Assembly: GCF_000024505.1 (NCBI RefSeq)
Contig: NC_013532.1
Span: 868,001 to 932,000 of the forward strand
Length of the DNA: 64,000 bases
Origin: Anaplasma centrale str. Israel
GTDB taxonomy: Bacteria; Pseudomonadota; Alphaproteobacteria; Rickettsiales; Anaplasmataceae
Reading direction: 5' to 3'
Part shown: piece after piece, positions 1-8,441 of the stretch
Layout: each line of letters opens with the position of its first letter
How positions within the stretch are numbered: position 1 is the stretch's first letter
Notes under the pieces: generated by a model
The model's database searches: none
Told to the model about the DNA's origin: nothing
What the model saw: the letters and a program-made list of their open reading frames with translations, nothing else
Program-made: the position numbers and the translations under genes

Positions 1-791
1 ACCAAGGATAGATAAAAAAACCCAGAGGAAAGTGCACCCATGGCAAAAACCAGCAGTACTCCACCGGCGTTCTGTAGCAAAGATTTGAGAATGTTTTCCT
101 TGCGCCCGGTAGATTTATATTCCAAATAATCCGGGCTTTCGTGAATTCTGGAACGGAGGTAGGGAAGAAAACAACTCACCGCGGCTGCGATAAAAAATGG
201 AATCCTCCACCCCCACTCGTGCATCTGAACCTTTGTAAGGGTGGCCTCACACACCCGCAACACGAACGTGCCCACAAGTATACCAACGCTGCAAAGTATA
301 ATACGGATGACCCATACCACCTTCACCTGGTCCCTACTGACACTTTCAGCCATCAACACAACGCCACCGATTTCGGCGCCGTATGACAATCCCTGAATAA
401 TCCTCAGCACAATAAGCACAATGGGGGAAAGGCTCCAAGTAGTAGGAGTTGGAAGGACGGACATGAAAAAGACTGATCCCACCAGCATACCAGCAGAGAT
501 GTTAAGTGCCAGCCTTCTGCCTTTTCTGTCGCCCAAATAACCAAACATTGTTGCGCCCAGCGGCCTGGCAACAAAAGCAGATGCAAAAACTAAAAATCCC
601 ATAAGTGTGGACAAGTATGTGGAGCCCTCTCCTTGGCCAGGCAGGAAGGCACTTTCTGAGAAAAACACCTGCGCTATAACGGAACTAAGCATGCCGTAAA
701 CAGTAAAGTCGTAGTTTTCTATGGCAGTGCACAGCAAAACGGCAAGCACAACCTCGTTTAGGCCGGTAATTCTTTTCCAGAGTTTGTACAC
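1..791 (-). CDS. proP: ProP-like MFS transporter, paralogue 1 (3' end outside window)
   Basis: An open minus-strand frame runs from a GTG at 789-791 off the left edge. It is a close copy of the neighbouring transporter (898-2244), offset by about 1.44 kb. It keeps the MFS loop 2-3 signature (GYLGDRKGRR) and several hydrophobic segments. The codon matching Trp4 of paralogue 2 is TGA here, so paralogue 1 cannot use the equivalent upstream GTG; it must start at the next in-frame GTG (791) or further in. Family knowledge: metabolite/proton symporters of the inner membrane, ProP type, for proline, betaine or related solutes. The exact substrate is not readable from sequence. Frame checked by hand from 791 to the edge; no stop seen. 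Confidence 0.75.
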   Translation of the reverse strand, partial: MYKLWKRITGLNEVVLAVLLCTAIENYDFTVYGMLSSVIAQVFFSESAFLPGQGEGSTYLSTLMGFLVFASAFVARPLGATMFGYLGDRKGRRLALNISAGMLVGSVFFMSVLPTPTTWSLSPIVLIVLRIIQGLSYGAEIGGVVLMAESVSRDQVKVVWVIRIILCSVGILVGTFVLRVCEATLTKVQMHEWGWRIPFFIAAAVSCFLPYLRSRIHESPDYLEYKSTGRKENILKSLLQNAGGVLLVFAMGALSSGFFYLSL

Positions 792-897
792 GAATCAGCA
801 CACCACAGGGCAATCCGCCAGTCTAGCACAGGGGCTATGTGCGCTCAAGAATATTACACACCGGATACGGGTGTACAGTCAGAAGCATGGCCCACAC

Positions 898-2244
898 CTA
901 AAAAACCTCAGGTACCTCAGCCTCGGCCACTTCCGTCCCCCCCCCCCCTTCTTTTCTTCTGGAAAATGCAAACCTGTATGACCCACCTTCAACCCGCAGG
1001 AAAAGCGCAACCATTGCGAAAACTATGACGGCAAAGGAGATCAGGTAAAATGCAGGAACGCCATCTAGCCCCGTTGCATGGGAAAGCCACAGACAAATTG
1101 CGGGGGAAAATCCACCTAGCGTGCATCCCATGCTGAGCGGCATTGAAAAACATGTTTGCCTCGCACCCACTGGGAAAATTAGCACAACCAACGGCCCCCA
1201 CCACCCCCAGTATGTGCTGAATATTAGCACAAACACTATGCGCGCAACCATGTGGCCTTCGTAGATGAAGTGCACAACCGGGTACATCGCAACTATTACG
1301 AGGGCCAACAAGACCAGAAAGTAGCTCCTGTTCTTGCCAGCATCAGACACAAACAAACTGCAGCAAGGAGCTAGCGTCAGTAGCGATAGTAAGACTGCGT
1401 ACTCCCAAGTACCTGACTTGTGGCCCAAGTCCATGTAAACCATGGATAGATAAAAAAACCCAGAGGAAAGTGCAGCCATGGCAAAAACAAGTAGTACGCC
1501 ACCGGCGTTCTGTAGCAAAGATTTGAGAATGTTTTCCTTACGCCCAGTTGCTTTATATTCCATATAATCCGGGCTTTCTTTGATTCTAGATCGCAGGTAA
1601 GGAAGCGCACAGCTAATCACACCCGCAACCAAAAACGGAATTCTCCACCCCCACTCGTGCATCTGGGCCTCCGTAAGGGCAGTCTCGCACAATCGCAACA
1701 CAAACGCACCAAGAAATAGCCCAACGTTACCAAACACAGTTCCGATGACCCACGTCATCTTCACCTGGTGTTTTTCAACACTCTCAGCCATTAGTACAAC
1801 ACCACCAACTTCGGCGCCGTAGGCCAACCCTTGGATGATTCTCAACACAACCAGCGCAATAGGAGCAAGACTCCAAGTTTTAGGAGTCGGAAGCACAGAT
1901 ATGAGGAAAACTGAACCTGCCAGCATACCAGCAGAGATGTTGAGCGCCAGTCCTCTGCCTTTCCTGTCACCCAAATAACCAAACATCGTTGCGCCCAGCG
2001 GCCGCGCGACAAAAGCAGACGCAAAAACTAAAAAACCCATGAGCGAGGACAAGTATGTGGCGCGATCTCCTTGATCAGACAGAAAGGCACTCTGCAGGAA
2101 AAACACTTTTGCCATAATGGAACTAAGCATGCCGTAGACGATGAAGTCGTAGCTTTCTATGCTCATGCACAGCAGCACAGCGAATACAACTTTGTTCAGG
2201 CCGGTAATTTTTTTCCAGAGTTTGTACACGAACCAGCACACCAC
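898..2244 (-). CDS. proP: ProP-like MFS transporter, paralogue 2
   Basis: A 448-residue polytopic membrane protein of normal MFS length. It has about 12 hydrophobic segments, the loop 2-3 motif GYLGDRKGRG near residue 92, and EVGGVVLMAES near residues 146-155, typical of the metabolite:H+ symporter (ProP/KgtP) branch. Inferred role: proton-coupled import of proline, betaine or a dicarboxylate at the inner membrane. The start is GTG at 2244, with GTG at 2229 the alternative that matches paralogue 1. The tail after the last membrane segment is RRKEGGGGTEVAEAEV; the Gly run is encoded by 12 G in a row (937-948 on the plus strand), so tract slippage would replace the last ~12 residues. About 60 bp upstream of the start are also shared with paralogue 1, so the duplication includes 5' sequence. 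Confidence 0.88.
   Translation of the reverse strand: MVCWFVYKLWKKITGLNKVVFAVLLCMSIESYDFIVYGMLSSIMAKVFFLQSAFLSDQGDRATYLSSLMGFLVFASAFVARPLGATMFGYLGDRKGRGLALNISAGMLAGSVFLISVLPTPKTWSLAPIALVVLRIIQGLAYGAEVGGVVLMAESVEKHQVKMTWVIGTVFGNVGLFLGAFVLRLCETALTEAQMHEWGWRIPFLVAGVISCALPYLRSRIKESPDYMEYKATGRKENILKSLLQNAGGVLLVFAMAALSSGFFYLSMVYMDLGHKSGTWEYAVLLSLLTLAPCCSLFVSDAGKNRSYFLVLLALVIVAMYPVVHFIYEGHMVARIVFVLIFSTYWGWWGPLVVLIFPVGARQTCFSMPLSMGCTLGGFSPAICLWLSHATGLDGVPAFYLISFAVIVFAMVALFLRVEGGSYRFAFSRRKEGGGGTEVAEAEVPEVF
937..948 (-). repeat. poly-G(12) tract in the 3' end of proP paralogue 2
   Basis: Twelve consecutive C on the plus strand (G on the coding strand) encode the Gly run in the cytoplasmic tail. Tracts of 11-13 G recur in this window at gene starts and ends. 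Length change here would alter only the C-terminal tail of the transporter. Confidence 0.9.
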
Positions 2245-2338
2245 ACAACAACTCTACAGACTAGCACAGGGGGTATGTGCGCTCAAGTGATATTACAGCC
2301 GGATACGGGTATAACCTAAAGTAACGCCTACAACCCCA

Positions 2339-2537
2339 GGCGTAGTGCCGCACGCATATGACAGTATCCTGCAGCAGGCAGCTTACACCCCGGCATTTAC
2401 CGCTAATAGTAAACCTACTGCTGCGGATCACCACTTTCCGACACAGATCCGGTGCGGAAGCTATTTCGGCACTTCAGGGCGTCGTGCCACACGCATATGA
2501 CAATATCCTGCAGCGGGCAGCTTACACCCCGGCATTT
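2339..2537. repeat. pair of 60-bp direct repeats
   Basis: Copies at 2339-2398 and 2478-2537 (period 139 bp) share GTGCC.CACGCATATGAC and CAGCTTACACCCCGGCATTT with only a few mismatches. They lie in the 459-bp gap between the proP promoter side and the mutS stop. I see no gene in the gap. Confidence 0.8.
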
Positions 2538-2703
2538 TGATGCAGCACGCCCCCACGCACTCTTGATAGAAGTTCATCTGCAGAAAAAGTGGAAAAGTCT
2601 TCCCGGGGTGAACATCATTTGCTCTGCATATCGCAGCAAGAGCTCCTTGAAACCTTGTTTTGCAGCATGTATAACCTCAGCACAATCCTCCACCTGCACC
2701 ACT

Positions 2704-5163
2704 TCAGGTGCTGTGCTGCCCAACTAGACCCTCACAATTTGAACTCAGACTACCACTTTCACCGAGCTCCCCCATAAAAAATCTGGCTCTCTCCAGAACA
2801 TTTTTGGGAAACCCGGCAAGTTCCGCAACGTATATCCCGTAAGATTTGCCCGAAATCCCCGCTACTAGCTCATGTAGAAATACAACTTGGCCCTGCCACT
2901 CTTCTATTTTCATGTAAAAACACTGCACGTTCTTCAGATAAGAACTAAATTTCGGCAGTTCGTGATAATGCGTGGCACATATAGCTCTGCTCTTCGTAAC
3001 GTCGTGAATATGCTCTATAACCGCCAGAGCTATGGAAAATCCGTCGTGGATCCCCGTGCCTCTACCAACTTCGTCCAGAATTACCAAAGACCTATCGGTT
3101 GCTTGGTTTAGGATAGCCGCGGTCTCAGCCATTTCTACCATAAATGTGGAATATCCCAACGATATGCTGTCCGAAGCCCCTACCCTGCTGAAAATTTTAT
3201 CTATAACCCCTATATGCGCACTCTCCGCCGGCACGAATGACCCGATGTGCGCCACAATCGCTATGAGTGCATTCTGCCTGAGGAAAGTGCTCTTCCCGGC
3301 CATGTTTGGCCCTGTAATGAGCCACATCCTGCCATCTTCCGAGAGGTTGACATCATTGGCAATGAACCGCACACCCGTCTCAACCACGGGATGGCGCCCT
3401 CTTTTTACTGCGAACTCTCTGCTATCATCAACAATAGGCCTGACATATTTGTTCTCCGCCGCCAACCTGGCAAGTGAAATCAAAACATCCAGCTCCGCAA
3501 CCGCATTGGCCGCAAGTTCGACGCTTTGCGCCTCCTCTGAAATTCGTAGACAAAGTCCGCGGAAAATCTGAGCCTCAAGCTCCATAATCTCACTTTTGGC
3601 AGCGGTGATTGTCTCCTCAAGTTCCCTAAGCTCCGCGGTGGTATGGCGCATCGTATGTGCCAGGCTCTGCCTGTGTATGAAGATTGTATCTTTAAGTTTA
3701 TGCGAAGCAGGGGTTTCTATGTAATACCCGAGCACGCTGTTGTACGCAATCTTGAGGCTGCCTATCCCAGTAAGCTTACGGTACTTATCACGCAGGTCCT
3801 GCATGAGTTTATCACTTTCACTTTCAATACGCACAACCGTGGCTAGACGCGCATTGCATGCAGGATTTATAAACCCACCATCTCTGGCGTTTGCTGCATT
3901 ATTTTCAAGTATGGTGCCGCTTATTAACTTCAGCAACTTCTCATGCTCACCAAACTCACCAACAATCCTGACCAACATCGGATTGTCCACTTCTAGCATG
4001 ATCTGCTGCAGTCGCAGAATCTTTGCAAGGGCCTTTCCTAGCATACAAACATCTCGCGGCGAGCATTTAAGCAGCTTGATCCGAGTCAGGATACGTTCCA
4101 TATCAGGGATCCCACGCATGACATCTCTTATGCTCTCACATATATTTCGGCTTTTTACGAAAAACTCCACAGCATCCTGTCTGCTATTTATGACGTGTGG
4201 GCAGGAGGATGGAAACGCAAGATGTCGCTTTAGGAGCCTGCTTCCTATCGCAGTTACGGTTCTATCTATAACGGATACCAAAGACCCCTCTTTCTCCCCA
4301 GACTGGGTGCAAAACAACTCAAGGTTCCGCAGCGCCGCACCGTCTATGAGTACAAAGCTTTTGCTATCGCACACTTTCGGATAGCCTAACTTCGGAAGGT
4401 TATTCTTCTGCGTTGTGCGCACGTACTCAACCAAAGAGCCACATGCAGACACCTCCACATCTGTAAAATTTCCTAATCCCCGCAGGGTATTCACTCCATA
4501 TATCCCACACAAGACCTTTTCTGCTTTTTTGACATCGAAGAAACTCTCGCTATGGCTGGTAACTGCGCACCGATGCCTACGCAAAATCAGTTCAATTTCC
4601 CTTTGCTCTTTCAGTCGATCGGAAATCAGCAATTCCCTGGGACGTATGCGCTGTATCTCGCTGTCAATGTTCTCCAGTCTACTAGAACGCACGTTGAATA
4701 TTCCTGCAGATAGGTCCATCCACGCCACACCGTAGCTATCTCCCACACGCGAAAGGCACGCCAGATAGTTGTTCTCACTCGCTTCCAGCAACCCGTCTTC
4801 AAGCAAAGTGCCGGGCGTTACTATCCTAACTACATCTCGTTTAACCAGGGCCCGATGTCCCCTCTTACGCGCTTCCTCCACCGTCTCAAGTTGCTCACAT
4901 ATGGCAACCTTGTGGCCAAGTTTTACTAACCTTCCCAAATAGCTGTCTGCACTGTGCGTGGGTATACCGCACATAGGGGTTCCAGCGCCCCTCTTGGTTA
5001 ACACTATATCCAAAGCCCTAGATGCCACAACTGCATCGTCGAAAAAAAGCTCGTAAAAGTCTCCAAGTCTGTAAAACAGCAAACACCCCTCATATTGGTC
5101 CTTTAATGACTTGTACTGCCTGATAATGGGAGTATACTCTGTACTATCGCCTACCTTAACCAT
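2704..5163 (-). CDS. mutS: DNA mismatch repair ATPase MutS
   Basis: An 819-residue MutS that recognises base mismatches and small loops and recruits MutL. The N-terminal mismatch-binding domain has the clamp motif FYRLGDFYELFFDDA (residues ~30-45), where the Phe and Glu contact the mispair. The C-terminal ATPase has Walker A GPNMAGKST (~residue 616) and a Walker B region VILDEVGRGT. Length is normal for bacterial MutS1. ATG start at 5163. It is divergent from a small membrane protein gene that starts only 14 bp away. Mismatch repair state bears on the stability of the poly-G tracts in this window, since MutS normally suppresses slippage; the gene appears intact. Confidence 0.97.
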   Translation of the reverse strand: MVKVGDSTEYTPIIRQYKSLKDQYEGCLLFYRLGDFYELFFDDAVVASRALDIVLTKRGAGTPMCGIPTHSADSYLGRLVKLGHKVAICEQLETVEEARKRGHRALVKRDVVRIVTPGTLLEDGLLEASENNYLACLSRVGDSYGVAWMDLSAGIFNVRSSRLENIDSEIQRIRPRELLISDRLKEQREIELILRRHRCAVTSHSESFFDVKKAEKVLCGIYGVNTLRGLGNFTDVEVSACGSLVEYVRTTQKNNLPKLGYPKVCDSKSFVLIDGAALRNLELFCTQSGEKEGSLVSVIDRTVTAIGSRLLKRHLAFPSSCPHVINSRQDAVEFFVKSRNICESIRDVMRGIPDMERILTRIKLLKCSPRDVCMLGKALAKILRLQQIMLEVDNPMLVRIVGEFGEHEKLLKLISGTILENNAANARDGGFINPACNARLATVVRIESESDKLMQDLRDKYRKLTGIGSLKIAYNSVLGYYIETPASHKLKDTIFIHRQSLAHTMRHTTAELRELEETITAAKSEIMELEAQIFRGLCLRISEEAQSVELAANAVAELDVLISLARLAAENKYVRPIVDDSREFAVKRGRHPVVETGVRFIANDVNLSEDGRMWLITGPNMAGKSTFLRQNALIAIVAHIGSFVPAESAHIGVIDKIFSRVGASDSISLGYSTFMVEMAETAAILNQATDRSLVILDEVGRGTGIHDGFSIALAVIEHIHDVTKSRAICATHYHELPKFSSYLKNVQCFYMKIEEWQGQVVFLHELVAGISGKSYGIYVAELAGFPKNVLERARFFMGELGESGSLSSNCEGLVGQHST

Positions 5164-5177
5164 GTGTTAACCTTTGC

Positions 5178-5402
5178 GTGCTTAAGTATGCGCTAACCAT
5201 TGCGTGTGCTTGGGTTGCGATTTTATACACAATACCGGATACGTACACCAAAATTTTTGCGTTCGTTTGGTGGGCTGATGTTTTAACTTTTGCATACTGT
5301 GCGTTGAGCATCTATAATCCTGCGGCTTTCTCTGTGCGTTTGGCACACCGCATGGGGTTTAGGAAGTTCGCGCCAAGCTGGTATGGAGAGGTTCAGAGCT
5401 AG
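5178..5402 (+). CDS. small membrane protein, unknown function
   Basis: A 74-residue protein starting at GTG. It has two hydrophobic stretches (about residues 3-17 and 22-45) separated by a short polar loop, and a basic C-terminal part (RMGFRKF). I do not recognise the family. The strand switch from mutS and an uninterrupted, codon-like frame suggest a real gene. It may be transcribed with the 419-aa gene 93 bp downstream. No signal for transfer or truncation. Confidence 0.55.
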   Translation: MLKYALTIACAWVAILYTIPDTYTKIFAFVWWADVLTFAYCALSIYNPAAFSVRLAHRMGFRKFAPSWYGEVQS

Positions 5403-5494
5403 GTATTGCTGTCGCCGTCGTGTAGCACGTGGTGATGATGGTCGTCCTGTGGCTCCGGTCCAGCAGGTGCCACAGATGGGATTAGGGGGTTAGT

Positions 5495-6754
5495 ATGAGC
5501 AGCGACAAAAAGTTGCAAGAGAAGACGAGTGAGGCTCTCAAGAAAGTCGGAGTGGGTGCTGCAACCGTCGTTGATGCGGTCACTACCCCGCCTAAAACAA
5601 ACAAGCACGCCGCAACCACCAAAAACACCTGGCAGAACATTAAAGATCTGGTTGGCAAGGTCAAAAGCGGAGACGAGTGGAGCCCGTTCAAAGAGAGGGT
5701 AGGTAGGGTTCGGAATACGCCAAGCGAGCGGGCCCGTGGCAACGATATAAGCGCCTCCTACGGCGCATCAGGAAAGCTGACTCTTACAGTTGCGAACTAT
5801 GTTTTCAATGACGATGCGCTAAGGATATTGGATGCTGTTGATAGTAGTGATAAGAAGCAGCTTGATCCGAACAGCGCGGCACTCCGGATAAATTTTTCTA
5901 GTGATACTCTCATTGATGTAAAGGCACTACTGAATAACAAAGAAGCCATGAAGGGCTATGAAAAGCTCGTGGGTTTGCGGGAAAAACTTGCAGAGCTTGG
6001 CGGCACTATTTCCGTTAATCGCAGTAACGATGGCTTCGGCAGAGTGCTTAAAGTGACCCTGGATACTGAAAACAAAACCGAGGCGCAGATACAGAAGGAG
6101 ATTGAGGCAGTCTTTGAGTGTATCGGAATCAAGAACAGCACGCTGGCAAAAAGCTTTGCAAAGGAGATGGTGCATAAGAGGACCCTAGAGTCCTCTGAGG
6201 CTGGCAAGCAAGTCAGCAATGTTAAGACCAAGCCTGCGCGCAGCGGTGGTCCCGGTAGTGAAGCACCCAGACCAAGTTCCCAGGTGGCTCAAGAAGGATA
6301 CTCTCAGGACTCAGGTGTTGACAGCACTGCTCAGCACAGCGTAGATAGTGGTAAGTCTGAAGCGGGGGATGATATGGTTCTGGGTTCAAGTGCAGCAACG
6401 ACACCGGGGGTTAGCCCTGGAGATATTGTACCAGAGAGCTTTGACCTGGCCAAGTCAGTTGGGAGCTACGCTCGGCTCCAGATCGGGGGTAGAGCTGACA
6501 CGAAGGCTGCGGCAGGGCTTCAAACTCGATTTTTGGAAAGATGCGGTAGTGGGGTTGCTGCGGGAGCTTCAAAGGTTAGCGACGCGGGAATCCACCTGGA
6601 CGATGCACTGCTTCGCGGCGCTTCGATGGGGCTTGATGGAGTGACGCAGGACGGCCTTCAGCAGTCAGGGGCGGCTACGTCGTTCACTCCTACTTCAGCC
6701 CCAGGACAGGCCGCGGCGTCCGCACGCGCTGTCTCAACCGGCAGAGATGCATGA
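5495..6754 (+). CDS. unrecognised 419-aa soluble protein, candidate secreted effector
   Basis: I do not recognise a family. The N-terminus is Lys/Thr-rich with no signal peptide. Residues ~85-245 look globular and alternate charged and hydrophobic residues. From ~250 the chain is low-complexity Ser/Gly/Ala/Pro with no membrane segment. ATG start at 5495 follows a purine-rich AGGGGG. The stop overlaps the ATG of the HIT gene by 4 bp, which implies translational coupling. The globular-plus-disordered layout is common among Anaplasma type IV secretion substrates, but that is inference only; no secretion signal can be proved from sequence. Confidence 0.75.
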   Translation: MSSDKKLQEKTSEALKKVGVGAATVVDAVTTPPKTNKHAATTKNTWQNIKDLVGKVKSGDEWSPFKERVGRVRNTPSERARGNDISASYGASGKLTLTVANYVFNDDALRILDAVDSSDKKQLDPNSAALRINFSSDTLIDVKALLNNKEAMKGYEKLVGLREKLAELGGTISVNRSNDGFGRVLKVTLDTENKTEAQIQKEIEAVFECIGIKNSTLAKSFAKEMVHKRTLESSEAGKQVSNVKTKPARSGGPGSEAPRPSSQVAQEGYSQDSGVDSTAQHSVDSGKSEAGDDMVLGSSAATTPGVSPGDIVPESFDLAKSVGSYARLQIGGRADTKAAAGLQTRFLERCGSGVAAGASKVSDAGIHLDDALLRGASMGLDGVTQDGLQQSGAATSFTPTSAPGQAAASARAVSTGRDA

Positions 6755-7122
6755 CCAATAGCGCAGCAATAGGGGAGTATGACAGCGGCAATGTGTTTGC
6801 CCGCATCTTGAGGGGCGAGGCACCTTGTAGAAAGGTGTACGAGGACGAGCAGGTTTTGGCCTTTCACGATATTCGTCCGGAAGCTCCAGTACATGTTCTT
6901 GTGATACCCAAGGGTAAGTACATATCATACGATGACTTCATAAGCTCTGACTGCGATATCGCAGGCTTCTTCAGGACAGTGGGCGCGATCGCCAGAGAGC
7001 TTGGGCTCCACCACGGAGGGTACAGGCTGGTCACCAACCATGGGAAATCGGCCGGGCAAGTGGTGCCACATTTTCACGTTCACATACTCGGCTATCCGAA
7101 ACCTGAGGCACAAAAACCCTGA
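6751..7122 (+). CDS. HIT-family nucleotide hydrolase
   Basis: A 123-residue HIT protein with the catalytic triad motif HFHVHIL near residues 109-115 and the usual N-terminal FARILRGEAP segment (family form: F..I..GEIP). It probably cleaves adenosine phosphoramidate or dinucleotide-type substrates (Hint-like), in the cytoplasm. The start codon overlaps the stop of the upstream 419-aa gene (ATGA). Length is typical of bacterial HinT. It ends 197 bp before dapA. Confidence 0.93.
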   Translation: MTNSAAIGEYDSGNVFARILRGEAPCRKVYEDEQVLAFHDIRPEAPVHVLVIPKGKYISYDDFISSDCDIAGFFRTVGAIARELGLHHGGYRLVTNHGKSAGQVVPHFHVHILGYPKPEAQKP

Positions 7123-7171
7123 CGGTAGCCATTCAGGGAACTTAGCTCACCGTGGATGCATTGCCTATTGT

Positions 7172-7188
7172 CGGTAGCGCGGCTACCG
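7172..7188. terminator. 7-bp perfect hairpin between HIT and dapA
   Basis: CGGTAGC, a 3-nt loop, and GCTACCG form a perfect stem. A second GGTAGCC at the HIT stop (about 7123) could pair with the same 3' arm. There is no T-run, so it may be a weak or factor-assisted terminator, or an RNA stabiliser. The rest of the 197-bp gap shows no gene. Confidence 0.4.
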
Positions 7189-7319
7189 GTCTCTTATGCC
7201 GCACCCACTGGGCTTCTGCACTTTTTCATCCACAAAGTGTGGGTACGTGCCGGTGCTAACTTGCGCTTGCGGCGTAAAAGTGTTATTGCTAACTCGACGC
7301 TATGTAAAACGGGCCGGCC

Positions 7320-8225
7320 ATGAAGCTTAGTGGAGTCTTTACCGCGTTGGCAACCCCCTTTAGAGATGACTTATCCCTGGATGAAAGAGCGCTGGCCTCG
7401 TTTGTGGATTGGCAGATTTCTTCAGGAACCTCTGGGATAGTACCGTGCGGCACTACCGGGGAGTCTGCCACCCTGAATTTTGAAGAGTACTGCACGGTAG
7501 TGAGGCTGTGCATAGAAACTGCACGGGGGCGCATCCTGGTCATCGCGGGTGCGGGGTCTAACTGTACCACAGAAACTATAAGTAGGGCGCTGTTCGTGCA
7601 ATCTGCAGGGGCGGATGCAGCTTTGATAGTAGTGCCGTATTACAATCGGCCGAGTGACGAGGGAGTATATCAACACTTCCGAGCCGTGCATGACGCAACC
7701 AACATACCGATAGTGCTTTATAATGTCCCACAAAGAACAGCAATTGACATATCTAACGACACGATTAGAAGAATTGCGGAATTGCCCAGGGTTGTTGGCA
7801 TAAAAGACTGCACTGGGGCTGAGAGGGTGGCAGCGCTGAAGGCAATTCTACCCGAGAAAGTTGCTATCCTTTCTGGCGAAGATGAAACCGTCCTCACTTC
7901 CTACACAAACGGGGGCTCTGGATGCGTTTCTGTGGTATCTAACGTTGCGCCAAAGATGGCCGTGGAATTGTATCGCCTCCATGCACTGGGGAAAATAAAC
8001 ATGGCAAAACAAGTGAGCGGAAATTTGGCAGCGTTAAGCAGAGTGTTATTCATCGAGCCCAGTCCATCACCCACCAAATATGCACTCAGCTTGATGGGTA
8101 AAATGCGGCCGAAAGTGCGCCTGCCCCTGGTCGAGCTCACTAGCAGCGGCCAGACTGCAGTCAAGAATGTGCTAGAAACATTAGACTTGCTACGGCAACA
8201 GAAGGCAATGCATAGCCAACTGTAG
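7320..8225 (+). CDS. dapA: 4-hydroxy-tetrahydrodipicolinate synthase
   Basis: A 301-residue DapA that condenses pyruvate with aspartate semialdehyde, the first dedicated step towards diaminopimelate and lysine. The chain shows GTTGESATL (substrate-binding loop, residues ~42-50), YNVPQRT with the triad Tyr (~133) and IKDCTG with the Schiff-base Lys (~161). Length and layout are those of the TIM-barrel family. ATG start at 7320. It stands alone between HIT and the GTA-like capsid gene. Confidence 0.97.
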   Translation: MKLSGVFTALATPFRDDLSLDERALASFVDWQISSGTSGIVPCGTTGESATLNFEEYCTVVRLCIETARGRILVIAGAGSNCTTETISRALFVQSAGADAALIVVPYYNRPSDEGVYQHFRAVHDATNIPIVLYNVPQRTAIDISNDTIRRIAELPRVVGIKDCTGAERVAALKAILPEKVAILSGEDETVLTSYTNGGSGCVSVVSNVAPKMAVELYRLHALGKINMAKQVSGNLAALSRVLFIEPSPSPTKYALSLMGKMRPKVRLPLVELTSSGQTAVKNVLETLDLLRQQKAMHSQL

Positions 8226-8441
8226 CGCGCTCTGGAGGGGCAAAACTTAATCGCGGCGAAGGTGCAGTGTTCAGCCGTCTTGCCGTGCGTGCATTTCAAT
8301 TCTCGCATGCATTATCAGCTTTTCGAAGTTTCTTGCTTACGTACAAGCAGGTAATCAGGTAATAATGCCCTTGGAGAGCGCTACTATGATTCTCACCAAG
8401 AATCTCTCTACCTGCATATTTTCATAATTTCTAGGAATTAC

